From NCBI GenBank assembly GCA_965221785.1, contig CBDCSR010000003.1, positions 1,922,001 to 1,986,000 on the forward strand: a stretch of DNA of 64,000 nucleotides, written 5' to 3'. A model generated the notes under the pieces. The model was not told the DNA's origin. It made no database searches and was given only the letters and a program-made list of their open reading frames with translations. Both the position numbers and the translations under genes were made by a program. Source of the stretch: BD2-11 sp965221785. GTDB taxonomy: Bacteria; Gemmatimonadota; Gemmatimonadetes; Longimicrobiales; Gaopeijiaceae. Of this stretch, positions 35,020-43,988 are shown piece by piece. The number at the start of each line of letters is the position of its first letter. Positions within the stretch are counted from its first letter, which is position 1.

Positions 35020-36101
35020 TCGGCGGAAGGCTGCTGATCTACGGCGCGACCGGCTACACCGGCCAGCTGGTCGCGTCCGAGGCGGTCGAGGCCGGCGTGT
35101 GGCCCGTGCTCGCCGGCCGCGATGCGGGAAAGCTCGCGGCCATGGGCGATTCCTTCGCGGTGGCGGCGGGCGGGGGATCCGGGCGCGGGCCGCCTGAGAT
35201 CCGTGCGTTCGACCTGGACAACGCGGCCGGGATCGCGGCGGCCCTGAGGGACATCGATGTGGTGCTCCACTGCGCCGGGCCCTTCTCGCGGACCGCGCTG
35301 CCGATGTTCGAGGCCTGTCTCGAGGCCGGCGCCCACTATGTGGACATCACCGGCGAGATCGCCGTGTGCGAAGCGCTCGCGGCCCGGGACGCGGAGGCGA
35401 GGGAGGCAGGGATCATGGTTCTGCCCGCCGCCGGCTTCGATGTCGTTCCGAGCGATTGCCTGATCGCCGATCTCGCGGCGCGGCATCCCGGGGGACGCGT
35501 CCTGCGGCTGGGCCTACTGGTCCGCTCCGGACCCTCGCGCGGCACGATGAAGACCGCGCTTGAGGGCGTAAACGCGATGCGCATCCGCCGCGACGGTGGC
35601 GTCCGGCGGGTCAGCGCGGGCAGCATGCGGCACGAGTTCGACTTCGGTCGCGGGCCGGCCGCGGCTCTCGTGACCCCTCTGGCGGACGTGTCGACGGCGT
35701 GGTGGTCGACCGGCATCGAGAACATCGAGACCTATTATCGCGCGGGAAGAAGACTGCCGCGCCTGATGCGGTTGAGCCGGTGGTTCGGCTGGCTGCTGGC
35801 CGGGCGGACCGCCCAGGCGCTGTTGCGCGGACTGGTCGACCGCGGACCTCCCGGACCGAGCGACGCGGAGCGCAGGACGAGCGAGGGAATCCTGGTCGCG
35901 GAAATCGAGGATGTCCGGGGCCGGCGCGCCGCCGCCCGCATGCGCGTTCCCGATCCCTACGGGTTCACCGCCAAGGCCCTTGTGGCGATCGGAGTGCGCG
36001 TGCTGAGGGGTGACTTCAAGCCCGGATATCAGACGCCGTCAACGGCGTACGGCGCCGATTTCGTGCGCCAGTTCGACGGTGTGAAGTGGGAGGTGCTGTA
36101 G
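34968..36101 (+). CDS. Saccharopine-dehydrogenase-like NAD(P)-binding protein
   Basis: The core runs from GRLLIYGATGYTGQLVASEAV (Rossmann motif GATGYTG) through VVLHCAGPFS, YVDITGEIAV and LPAAGFDVVPSDC, typical of the trans-acting enoyl-reductase/saccharopine-dehydrogenase-like family. The only standard in-frame start is the GTG at 34968, 52 bases inside the S9 gene. A rarer start nearer 35016, after GGAGG, would drop the overlap and fit the family N-terminus better. The length from 34968 is 377 residues. No substrate can be named. Confidence 0.75.
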   Translation: MVRQIPDEGGDAGGRRIVGGRLLIYGATGYTGQLVASEAVEAGVWPVLAGRDAGKLAAMGDSFAVAAGGGSGRGPPEIRAFDLDNAAGIAAALRDIDVVLHCAGPFSRTALPMFEACLEAGAHYVDITGEIAVCEALAARDAEAREAGIMVLPAAGFDVVPSDCLIADLAARHPGGRVLRLGLLVRSGPSRGTMKTALEGVNAMRIRRDGGVRRVSAGSMRHEFDFGRGPAAALVTPLADVSTAWWSTGIENIETYYRAGRRLPRLMRLSRWFGWLLAGRTAQALLRGLVDRGPPGPSDAERRTSEGILVAEIEDVRGRRAAARMRVPDPYGFTAKALVAIGVRVLRGDFKPGYQTPSTAYGADFVRQFDGVKWEVL

Positions 36102-36275
36102 GGGAGGAGTTCTTGCCGTCCCCAGAAGTCAAGCCCGCCGATCGGCAGGGCGCTCGGTTCGATGCTGTCATAATGAAGGCGTTTCGCATATGTTACGCTG
36201 TCATCGTCGCCGGCGGCGCCGTCACACCACCGCTGAAGACAACGTCACCGCCATCCTCACGCGCACGGAGGACGC

Positions 36276-36668
36276 ATGGGCGTACTCACCATTCGCAACG
36301 TCGACGACGACGTCATCGCCGCGCTCAAGGCAAGAGCCAGGGCCAACCATCGCTCGCTCGAGGGAGAACTGCGCTACCTGCTGGCGCGCTCCGCGGTCCC
36401 GAGCCCCACGCTCGGCATCGTGCGCGAGCGAGCCAGGATGGCCGCCAGGTACCGGCCGAATCCGAGCGTTCGGGAGTCCGTGGCCGAGGCGGGCGGGTCA
36501 GCCGCTGACACGGGCCCCGGTGCCCAGGCCGCCAGCGGAGACTGGATGGGGGCCATGAGCGACATCGGTGAGATCGTGGGCGACATCGTGTCCCCGGCGA
36601 CCGAGCCCTCCGACTGGTCCGCACTGCGCGCGGAGATCGGCGAGGCCAACGATGTGCGAAAGCCGTGA
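36276..36668 (+). CDS. FitA-like ribbon-helix-helix antitoxin
   Basis: 130 residues. The first 45 (MGVLTIRNVDDDVIAALKAR then HRSLEGELRYLL) are a FitA/VapB RHH DNA-binding domain. The C-terminal part (IGEIVGDIVSPATEPSDWSAL) is the toxin-binding tail. The middle is a Gly/Ala-rich linker longer than usual. The stop overlaps the toxin start (GTGA). A good ribosome site (CGGAGGACGC) precedes the ATG. Confidence 0.83.
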   Translation: MGVLTIRNVDDDVIAALKARARANHRSLEGELRYLLARSAVPSPTLGIVRERARMAARYRPNPSVRESVAEAGGSAADTGPGAQAASGDWMGAMSDIGEIVGDIVSPATEPSDWSALRAEIGEANDVRKP

Positions 36669-37057
36669 ATCTCCTCCTCGACACCCACATCTGGCTCTGG
36701 AGCCTGCTGGATCCCGATCGGCTTTCCGACCGGGCGTGCAGCGAATTGATCGATCCGGCGAACACCCTGGCGCTCTCGCCCGTCAGCGTCTGGGAGGTGC
36801 TGGTGCTGGCCGAAAAGGGACGCGTACTCCTCCGCCCCGATCCCTGGAGCTGGATCCGCACCGCCCTGACCGTCCGGCCCATGCGCGAGGTTCCCCTGAC
36901 GTCCGACATCGCACTCGGCAGCCGGAGCATCCGACTCGGTCATGACGATCCGGCCGACCGCTTCATCGCGGCCACCGCCGTGGTGCACGACCTCGCCCTG
37001 GTCACGGCGGACGAGTCGCTCCTGCGGTGTCCCGACATCCGGGTGATCCCGGGGTGA
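36665..37057 (+). CDS. FitB/VapC-type PIN toxin
   Basis: 130 residues from a GTG overlapping the antitoxin stop. PIN motifs: LLLDTHIWLWSLLD, SPVSVWEVLVLAEKG, DDPADRFIAATAV and LVTADESLL, giving a complete acidic active site for RNA cleavage. With the preceding antitoxin it forms the second intact PIN module of the window. The two PIN toxins are similar in length but differ in their antitoxin folds. Confidence 0.87.
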   Translation: MNLLLDTHIWLWSLLDPDRLSDRACSELIDPANTLALSPVSVWEVLVLAEKGRVLLRPDPWSWIRTALTVRPMREVPLTSDIALGSRSIRLGHDDPADRFIAATAVVHDLALVTADESLLRCPDIRVIPG

Positions 37058-37066
37058 TCCCCTTCT

Positions 37067-37160
37067 GCCATTGACGGAGTCGAGGCTCCTGAGGTCGCGT
37101 TGACCCGGCAGCCGGTCCGCCCGAATTCACATTCGGTAGTTCCGTGCTGCCATTGACGGA
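37067..37160 (+). repeat. 14-bp direct repeat CTGCCATTGACGGA, 80 bp apart
   Basis: Identical copies lie at 37067-37080 and 37147-37160 in the gap between the PIN toxin and the HNH gene. Nothing else is recognisable in the gap apart from the HNH promoter at its end. Confidence 0.5.
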
Positions 37161-37328
37161 TTCCGGGTCTGGCGGTTGAGGATGTCCGGGATCCAGATCC
37201 GTTTCCCCCTTCGAAGGGCTCACGGGCCTCCTGCCGGCGAACGCGAGGCGCTTCTTCCTCCGAAGGTCTCCCGACCCGAGTTCGGCCACTACAGGCCATC
37301 CTGAGAGGTCGATTCCGGGGGTGTTATA

Positions 37329-37357
37329 TTGGTACATAAATCATTGTACCATATCAT
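37329..37357 (+). promoter_or_regulatory. Promoter with embedded palindrome before the HNH gene
   Basis: TTGGTA (37329-37334), a 17-base spacer and TATCAT (37352-37357) form a good sigma-70-type promoter. Within the spacer GGTACA (37331-37336) pairs with TGTACC (37345-37350), a likely repressor operator. The start point would fall near 37364, only a few bases before the ATG at 37371. Confidence 0.5.
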
Positions 37358-37370
37358 GTTAAGAGAAAAT

Positions 37371-39077
37371 ATGATCACATCTCCGGACCTCCTCCATGCC
37401 ACCCGCCGGGAGCCCGGGCCTGTCGCCGTGAGGGAAGAAGCCGCGCGACCTGGTCCCGCAGCGAATGCCGACGACGCGGCTCCTTGGGCCATCCCCGGTC
37501 CCTCCGATCCGGGAGCCGTCGAAGATGGCGACGACGAACTCGTCCGCCTTGGCGAACGCATTGCGGAGCTGGCGGCGCGCATCAACTCCGCCGAATCCCG
37601 GATGATGGCGCTGATCGCCGAGTTCGATCGCCGGGGCGGCTGGAAGGGCGAGTACTCCTCCTGCGCCGAGTGGCTGGCCTGGAGGGTTGGCATCAAGATC
37701 GGCCCGGCGCGCGAACGGGTCCGGACCGCCCGTGCACTCGCGGGCCTGCCGCAGACCGCCGAGGCTCTTCGGGAAGGCCAAATCTCGTATACGAAGGTGC
37801 GGGCACTCACCCGCGTGGCGACGCCCGCAAGCGAAGCCGAGCTGCTCGAGTTCGCGCAGGCCGGTTCGGCAGCGAGACTGGAAGGGATGGTGCGCATGTG
37901 GAAGAAGCTGTCCCGCGAGGGCGAGCTGACGGTTGAGGAGGCTCGGCACCGCAGCCGAACCTTCTCGGTTTTCGTGGACGGCGACGGCATGTACGTGGTG
38001 AAGGGGCGACTTGAGCCGGAGGCCGGGGCGGTGCTGATGCGGGCCGTGGAAGCGGCGTCCGATGCGCTGTTCCAGCGCGAAGGGGGCAACGACGATTCGC
38101 GCGGCTCCAGCGCTGCCCGCGCTAGCGGCGATGAGCGCGGTGCCGACGATGCCGGACCGAAGCCCAGGCAGCGCCGTGCGGACGCGGTGGGACTTCTGGC
38201 GGAGCGGGCGCTGGCGGCGGGCTTCGGGGGTGGCGACATGCGCGAACCGGACGGGGCGCGGCGCGCCGAGTCGGACTCGGCATCTCGGGACGGATCGGCC
38301 GCGACGCCGAGGGTCGAACCTGTGAGTGCCCCGCGCGCCTCACCCCGCATCGAATCCGGTACCCGAGCGGAGCGCTACCAGGTGATGGTCCACTGCGACG
38401 CCGCGACTCTGGCTGCGGAGGGCGAGCCCGGGCGCTCGGATCTGGACGGGGTGCGCGTTTCCGCGGAGACGTCGCGGCGCATGGCGTGCGATGCCGCGGT
38501 GGTCGCCATGGTGCATGCGAAGGACGGTTCCGTGCTGAGCGTGGGGCGCAGGAAGCGCACGATTCCTCCGCACATCCGGCGGGCGTTGGAGGAACGGGAC
38601 CGGGGATGCCGCTTTCCTGGATGCGCGAGCCGTTTCACGGAGGCGCACCATGTGAAGCACTGGGCGGACGGGGGCGAGACGAGCCTGAGGAACACGGTGC
38701 TACTCTGCCGGCGGCACCACCGCACGGTTCACGAGGGGCGAGTCAAGGTGGGGATGAGCCCGGAGGGGACGGTGCTGTTCTTCACGCGGGGTGGGCGGAT
38801 ACTGGCTGATGCGCCGCCAGCGAGGCGGGTGGCGTCGGATGCGCCGCACGAGCGAACAGGAGCGGACGCACCTGGGTCAGGCCATAAGGACGCGCGAGTG
38901 TGGCCGGAGTCCGCGCCCGCAGGCCTGCCGCCGATCCCATCGGCTGACCCCGGCGGCCCGTCACGGGGCGAACGCGTCACGCTGTCCAACGGGGCCGCGC
39001 TCTATCGCGATTCTGCCATTCCCTGGGCGATCGAAGCCGCTGCCCGGGAAGCCGTGGAGGCGTCCATGGAGTCCTAA
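37371..39077 (+). CDS. DUF222/HNH endonuclease family protein
   Basis: 568 residues from ATG 37371. The ATG at 37356 overlaps the -10 box, and a GTG at 37329 overlaps the -35. The DUF222 helical domain spans about residues 45-240 (ELAARINSAESRMMALIAEF, RTARALAGLPQTAEALREG). A long low-complexity linker follows, then the HNH domain CRFPGCASRFTEAHHVKHW with LRNTVLLCRRHHRTVHEG, which supplies the Cys zinc ligands and catalytic His. The family is widespread in actinobacteria and some other high-GC phyla and is often mobile; its role is uncertain. Its stop overlaps the convergent binding-protein gene. Confidence 0.87.
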   Translation: MITSPDLLHATRREPGPVAVREEAARPGPAANADDAAPWAIPGPSDPGAVEDGDDELVRLGERIAELAARINSAESRMMALIAEFDRRGGWKGEYSSCAEWLAWRVGIKIGPARERVRTARALAGLPQTAEALREGQISYTKVRALTRVATPASEAELLEFAQAGSAARLEGMVRMWKKLSREGELTVEEARHRSRTFSVFVDGDGMYVVKGRLEPEAGAVLMRAVEAASDALFQREGGNDDSRGSSAARASGDERGADDAGPKPRQRRADAVGLLAERALAAGFGGGDMREPDGARRAESDSASRDGSAATPRVEPVSAPRASPRIESGTRAERYQVMVHCDAATLAAEGEPGRSDLDGVRVSAETSRRMACDAAVVAMVHAKDGSVLSVGRRKRTIPPHIRRALEERDRGCRFPGCASRFTEAHHVKHWADGGETSLRNTVLLCRRHHRTVHEGRVKVGMSPEGTVLFFTRGGRILADAPPARRVASDAPHERTGADAPGSGHKDARVWPESAPAGLPPIPSADPGGPSRGERVTLSNGAALYRDSAIPWAIEAAAREAVEASMES

Positions 39078-40201
39078 CGCGCCAGCCAGGTGCTGAAGCG
39101 TTCGTTCAGTTCGTCCTGGTGGTCGACCCAGAACGACCAGTCGTAGAGCAGGGCGCGCGCGGCGTTGGCGGGGGTTGCCGGCATGTGCGGGCCGATCTCG
39201 ACGCCGCTCGGGATGTGGGTCGTCACCAGTGGCATGCCGGACCTGCGCGTCGGCGAGTAGGAGATGCGGCTGGCGATCCGCGCCAGCGACTCGGCGCTGG
39301 TGGCGAAGCCTAGGTAGCTGAGCGCCTCTTCGAGCCTCGGCGTGCCTCGGAGGATCCCCAGCTGGCCGACGGCGAGCAGCTGGCCGTCCCAGACGATCAC
39401 GAACGGCTGGCCCTCCAGTACCCGTGCGTTGAAGACGCGCCCGTTGTATGCGGTGCTCATCACGACTTCGCCGTCAGCCAGCATCTGCTGTGGCTGGGCG
39501 CCGGCCTCCCACCAGATCACCTCGTCCTTGATCGTGTCGAGCTTTCGGAACGCGCGTTCAAGCCCTTCGGGCGTGCTGAGAACCGGGTAGACCTGGTCCC
39601 GTGGCACACCGTCGGCCATCAGCGCAAACTCCAGATTCCCCTGCGGTACGCGCCGCATCCCGCGCCGGCCCGGGAACTTCTCCAGGTCGAAGAAGTCGGC
39701 CATCGTAGCGGGCGTTTCCGCGGGAATGTAGTCCTCGTTGAAGGCGTAGACGGTGGACGCGTACAGGAAGCCGACGCCGCAGGTGGTCCGGGCCTCGGGG
39801 ACGAAATCCTCGGCCGCGGGCGTGCCATCGTGGCCGGGGGGCAATGCGTCGATGTCGATCGGCTCGAGCAGCCCTTCGTCACAGGCGCGCACCGCGTCGG
39901 ATATCTCCAGGCTGACCACGTCCCAGTGGATGTTGCCGATGTCCACCTGGGCCCGGATCTCCGCGAGGCCCCCGTTGTAGTCCTCGACATTGACCGGGAT
40001 GCCGGTTGCCTCGGTGAAGGGGATGATGGCGCCCTCGTCGACGGCGCGGCCATAGGAACCGCCCCATGACACGACGGTGATGGTCTGCGGCTGGTTCTGT
40101 CCGCATCCGGCGGCCATGAGGGTCAAGGCGAGAACGACCGCGGCGAACAGGGCTGGCGCCCGGGTGTAAGTCTGCGGAATGCAGCGTTCAGATCCGGGCA
40201 T
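39074..40201 (-). CDS. Polyamine/iron-type extracellular solute-binding lipoprotein
   Basis: 375 residues from ATG 40201. The lipobox LMAAGCGQ precedes a periplasmic binding-protein fold: ITVVSWGGSYGRAVDEGAI, then IHWDVVSLEISDAVRACDEG, FEKFPGRRG-like DLEKFPGRRGMR and a conserved middle. This is the PotD/thiamine/ABC-type family that binds spermidine, putrescine or small cations. No permease or ATPase gene is adjacent, so it is an orphan component here. The convergent HNH gene overlaps its stop. Confidence 0.82.
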   Translation of the reverse strand: MPGSERCIPQTYTRAPALFAAVVLALTLMAAGCGQNQPQTITVVSWGGSYGRAVDEGAIIPFTEATGIPVNVEDYNGGLAEIRAQVDIGNIHWDVVSLEISDAVRACDEGLLEPIDIDALPPGHDGTPAAEDFVPEARTTCGVGFLYASTVYAFNEDYIPAETPATMADFFDLEKFPGRRGMRRVPQGNLEFALMADGVPRDQVYPVLSTPEGLERAFRKLDTIKDEVIWWEAGAQPQQMLADGEVVMSTAYNGRVFNARVLEGQPFVIVWDGQLLAVGQLGILRGTPRLEEALSYLGFATSAESLARIASRISYSPTRRSGMPLVTTHIPSGVEIGPHMPATPANAARALLYDWSFWVDHQDELNERFSTWLAR

Positions 40202-40583
40202 GGTCGGCTCGCTGATGGGCCTCGGTTTGCTGATGGGCCATGGGGTTGGCGCTATGGTCATCGCGCAAAGTAACGTCGAGGGCGCTCTCTCGACCATGAA
40301 CGCGTCAGGCGACCAGGCCCGTGTCCCGCGCTCTTCGACCGAGGATCGCGGAGCTCCAGAGTTCAGGCCGGCGCGCCCGACTGTCACAGGACGATGCCCT
40401 CGGTCGTTCGGGTATTACAAGAGCATCACAATCGAGAAGTTCTGAGTAGCCCGTGACCGATGAACAGTGGATCGCGTGAGGGGAAACCCATGAGCGGCGG
40501 ACCGGTATATTTCGAGGCAGCACCGTGTTGCGATTCAACGCGGGACGCGGGGTGGCGGCAACTGTAGCGAAGGATGTACTCCA

Positions 40584-41366
40584 ATGCGCACACGAAGCCT
40601 GGCCTTCCTGTTTCTGTCGACCCTGGCCGTGGTCGGCTGCGACGTTCTCGGGCCCGACTACATCGAGACACGGGAGGTGACCGTAGGCCCTACCCTGGCC
40701 AAGTGCTACGGCGTGGGCCCGCAGTCCTGCATGGTGGTCGACGGCGGGTTGTTCTACGACGGAATCGAGGGGTTCGACTACGAGCCGGGCTACGACTATC
40801 GCCTCCGGATTGGCAAGTACGATCCCTGGGAGGGGAATGAACCGCCGCAGGATGCCGGGCAATACGCCTATCGTCTGATCGAGCAACTGGAGAAGACTCC
40901 CGCGCCGTCCACACCCGCAACCCTGTCGCTGGCTCCGACGCGGGTGACCTGCGTCCGCAGCGACGACTTCTGCCTGGTCGTCGACGGCGAACTGTACGAC
41001 GACCTGATCACCAGCTTCGAATACGAGGCCGGCGATCACTACGTCCTCGATGCCAACCTGTATCGCGATGGCCGATACGTGCTGAGCGAGGTCTCCTCGC
41101 AGACCAGGGCGGCGGGCGCGGAAGAGGAGATCACCATCGATCGCCACCGTGTAGAGTGCGACGACGGCCATCCCGGGTACTGCAAGGTCGTGAACGGCGC
41201 TCCGTACCGCGGCGAGATCGTCGGCTTCCAGCCCGCGCACGACTATGACTACCGCCTGCGCGTCGAGAGATTCGACATGCTCCCCGAAGGCGTGACCGGG
41301 GCGCCCTACGTTCCGGCGTACGGTTACCGCTGGCTGGAGACGCTCGAGCGTACGACGGGTGGTTGA
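40584..41366 (+). CDS. Lipoprotein with three DUF4377 repeats
   Basis: 260 residues. A lipobox (LAVVGC) ends the signal. Three tandem ~65-residue units then repeat the DUF4377 pattern: a Cys-containing strand (CYGVGPQSCMVV, CVRSDDFCLVV, CDDGHPGYCKVV), then IEGFDYEPGYDYRLRI or equivalents. Each unit holds two Cys likely to be disulfide-bonded outside the cytoplasm. DUF4377 usually occurs once; a triple is unusual. The 382 bases upstream, to the divergent binding-protein gene, show no further gene or repeat. Confidence 0.72.
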   Translation: MRTRSLAFLFLSTLAVVGCDVLGPDYIETREVTVGPTLAKCYGVGPQSCMVVDGGLFYDGIEGFDYEPGYDYRLRIGKYDPWEGNEPPQDAGQYAYRLIEQLEKTPAPSTPATLSLAPTRVTCVRSDDFCLVVDGELYDDLITSFEYEAGDHYVLDANLYRDGRYVLSEVSSQTRAAGAEEEITIDRHRVECDDGHPGYCKVVNGAPYRGEIVGFQPAHDYDYRLRVERFDMLPEGVTGAPYVPAYGYRWLETLERTTGG

Positions 41367-41441
41367 TTCGCCTCAGCGTTGATTTTTCAACAACCAGAGC
41401 CTAAGCTAGGCTGGACTCCCGGTCGAGACCGGGAGGGATCA

Positions 41442-42704
41442 ATGCGGCGAACTGGCGGGAGAGAGGTCATCATGAACCGGCGTTGGACGATTTGCGGACC
41501 AATGCGAACGACTCTGATCGCCGTCGCGTCGGGCGCCCTGGCCGGCTGCGGAGACACCGCGTCTCGGGGCAACTGGACCACGGTGCGGGACACGTTGCCT
41601 TCCGGCATGGTCCGGGTCACGAACATTCCGCCGGCGAACGCAGCCCCGACCTGGACGGTGGAAGAGGAACTGCGCGTCGGCTCGGTCGATGGGGCCGGAC
41701 CGGAGGTGTTCGCGTATCTGAAGGGTCTTGTCGTGCTGGACGGCGGAGCCTTCGCCGTCCTCGATTCCGAGGCGCAGGAACTGCGCGTTTTCAGCGCGGA
41801 TGGGGGTCACGTCGCGACCCACGGCGGAACGGGCCAGGGACCCGGGGAGTTCAGGGATGCGAACGGTCTCATGCTCGGTCCCAACGGGCGGATCTGGGTT
41901 CCGGATGCGCGCAACGGGCGCATGTCGGTCTTCGATGCCGAGGACGGCTTCATCGAGTCCTTTCGGTTCGTCGACGATAACTTCGGCTGGATGTGGAACG
42001 GAGCGATGGTGGACGGGAGCCGGATCTATCGGCCGTGGTCGGACGGCACCCGGGAACAGATTCATGTCTACGACCTGACGATGACGCGGATCGACTCCCT
42101 GCCGCTGTCCGCCGATCCCCCCGAGGATGAGCAATACGACCCCGCCCGTCAGCCCGGCACCTTCTACCTGGAGACCGACGACGGCTACAGGATGTATGGC
42201 ATCCCGTTCTTCGCGCCCGAGGTCAGGCACATCGATGCGCGAGGCGCCGTGTGGTCCACCCGGGAAGGCGATCCGGAATACCGAATGGCCCGGAGAGACT
42301 CGCGCGGGGACACCACGCTCCTGGTCGAGACCCGACGACCCGCCGTCCCCGTCCCCGCGGCCGCGCGCGACTCGGTGATCGACGGGATGCGGGAAACGCT
42401 CTCGAACATGGGCGTGGGCCGCCAGTTCGACTGGTCCCGGATCCCCAACGTCAAGCCCGCCGTCGAAGCCATCTTCCAGTCAGCCGAGGGCAACCTGTGG
42501 GTCCGCACCCCGTCCGGCGGGGAAGGGGTCCTGTTCGATGTCTACTCGGGGGACGGCGCCCATCTCGGAACGGCCAGCCTGGAATCCGGGCTCGACCTCT
42601 TCGACCGAGTCGCTCCGGTTGTGCGGGGCGACACGGTTTGGCTGATCGCGACAGACGAACTGGACGTGCAATACGTCGTGCGCGGCCGCATTCGGGCCGG
42701 TTGA
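41442..42704 (+). CDS. 6-bladed beta-propeller lipoprotein
   Basis: 420 residues from ATG 41442 behind GGGAGGGATCA. In-frame ATGs at 41472 and 41502 sit closer to the signal peptide, which ends in a lipobox (ASGALAGC). The propeller core has the family markers GGAFAVLDSEAQELRVFSADG, HGGTGQGPGEFRDA and LWVRTPSGGEG. The family is abundant in Bacteroidota and Gemmatimonadota and is presumed to bind or process extracellular ligands. Two relatives follow on the other strand; this one converges on the first of them. Confidence 0.8.
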   Translation: MRRTGGREVIMNRRWTICGPMRTTLIAVASGALAGCGDTASRGNWTTVRDTLPSGMVRVTNIPPANAAPTWTVEEELRVGSVDGAGPEVFAYLKGLVVLDGGAFAVLDSEAQELRVFSADGGHVATHGGTGQGPGEFRDANGLMLGPNGRIWVPDARNGRMSVFDAEDGFIESFRFVDDNFGWMWNGAMVDGSRIYRPWSDGTREQIHVYDLTMTRIDSLPLSADPPEDEQYDPARQPGTFYLETDDGYRMYGIPFFAPEVRHIDARGAVWSTREGDPEYRMARRDSRGDTTLLVETRRPAVPVPAAARDSVIDGMRETLSNMGVGRQFDWSRIPNVKPAVEAIFQSAEGNLWVRTPSGGEGVLFDVYSGDGAHLGTASLESGLDLFDRVAPVVRGDTVWLIATDELDVQYVVRGRIRAG

Positions 42705-42705
42705 A

Positions 42706-43941
42706 TCAGCGTATCCCCTCCGGCAGACGCTTCACCGCCACGTAGGACACGTCCAGGTCGTCCCTCTCCACAAAGGCGACCAGCCCGTTCGGGCCGAAGG
42801 CGGAAGGCATCGCGGTGGAGCCGGGAGGAAGGGTGCCCAGGTAGCTTCCGTCCGACGAAATGAGGTCGATCCGGTTGCCCTCCGCGTCCCCGTCGCCCCG
42901 GTGAAGGACCCAGATGGTGCCTTCCCGACTCGTTCGCAGGTCGACGACTACGGGGATCTCGTCGAAGAACTCCATCGCCTCGATCTGGCCGCGGCGGAAT
43001 TCCATCATCCGCTGCACTATCGGGTCGCCTCCGCGAACTGGGGCGAGTGCTTCCAGGCGCCGCTCGATCTCATCGGCCCTGACGCGGCGCGTCACGGGGC
43101 GGGGCTGGAACGGACGGGTCAGGACCCGGGTCACGCGGCCGCCCGGCACGGCCAACTTGATCGCATACGTCGAAGAGTCGGTGTACACGACCGCTCCGCT
43201 GGGCAGCACGCCCGCCCTGAGCGGCGGGCTGAATCCCTCCGGATCACCAGGGGGCAGCCACCCCGCGGCAACCGAGTCGATGCGGACCTCGTCGCCGCTC
43301 ACGTCATAGCTCAGGATATGCCGGAACGAGGGTTCCGACGGCTCGTCGTCCGAAGCGGGCGCGGTCCTTCTGAGGTAGTTGACCTCCGATGTCGCGAGGA
43401 CTCGATCCGTTCCCGGGACGGCCTGGATTCCCGGAATCATCGCCGAACTGGTCTGCGCACCTGAAAAGCGGACCATGCGTTCGAATTCGCCGCCGGCGCC
43501 GAAGATAGTGAATGCCATTCGCCCGATGTCGTAGACGGTCACCCGCCCGTCCTCCATGACGGCGAACTCCAGCGCCGGCGCGGTGTCGCTTCCGAACTCC
43601 CCGGGGCCCTGGCCCTCTCGCATGAACTGCCGAACCAGGTTGGCCTGCAGGTCGACGACATTGATCCGCACTGCCTCCGTGTCGAGGATGTAGAGGTTGC
43701 CGGCGCCGTCGAAGCCGACCGTGCCAACGCGGCCGAAGGTGTCCCAGCCATTCCCATCCAGCGAGCCCACCCGGTAGATCTCCTCGAAGTCGGCGTCGAG
43801 GGGGAGATCTTCCGCCGGCAGCTCGATTACCTCCTGGCCGGCGAGCGGACCAGCCAGGGCTGCGAGTAGCGTGATGGACAGCGTGGCCATCGCGACGGAC
43901 GTCGCACGCTCCGTCCGCTGCTGCGTCGTCTTCCCAACCAT
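42706..43941 (-). CDS. Secreted 6-bladed beta-propeller protein
   Basis: 411 residues. A signal peptide (LSITLLAALAGPLAGQ) is followed by blades marked by VGFDGAGNLYILDTEAVRI, MREGQGPGEFGS and a final IWVLHRGDGDAEG. The C-terminal SYVAVKRLPEG resembles the end of its neighbour 43989-45260 (PTLVVSRLRGE), so the two are tandem paralogs transcribed together leftward. No catalytic residues are apparent. Confidence 0.8.
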   Translation of the reverse strand: MVGKTTQQRTERATSVAMATLSITLLAALAGPLAGQEVIELPAEDLPLDADFEEIYRVGSLDGNGWDTFGRVGTVGFDGAGNLYILDTEAVRINVVDLQANLVRQFMREGQGPGEFGSDTAPALEFAVMEDGRVTVYDIGRMAFTIFGAGGEFERMVRFSGAQTSSAMIPGIQAVPGTDRVLATSEVNYLRRTAPASDDEPSEPSFRHILSYDVSGDEVRIDSVAAGWLPPGDPEGFSPPLRAGVLPSGAVVYTDSSTYAIKLAVPGGRVTRVLTRPFQPRPVTRRVRADEIERRLEALAPVRGGDPIVQRMMEFRRGQIEAMEFFDEIPVVVDLRTSREGTIWVLHRGDGDAEGNRIDLISSDGSYLGTLPPGSTAMPSAFGPNGLVAFVERDDLDVSYVAVKRLPEGIR

Positions 43942-43988
43942 CGTTCGTTTCCTGCGGCGTTGAGTTCCGCTGTTGGTATCGATCCTTC

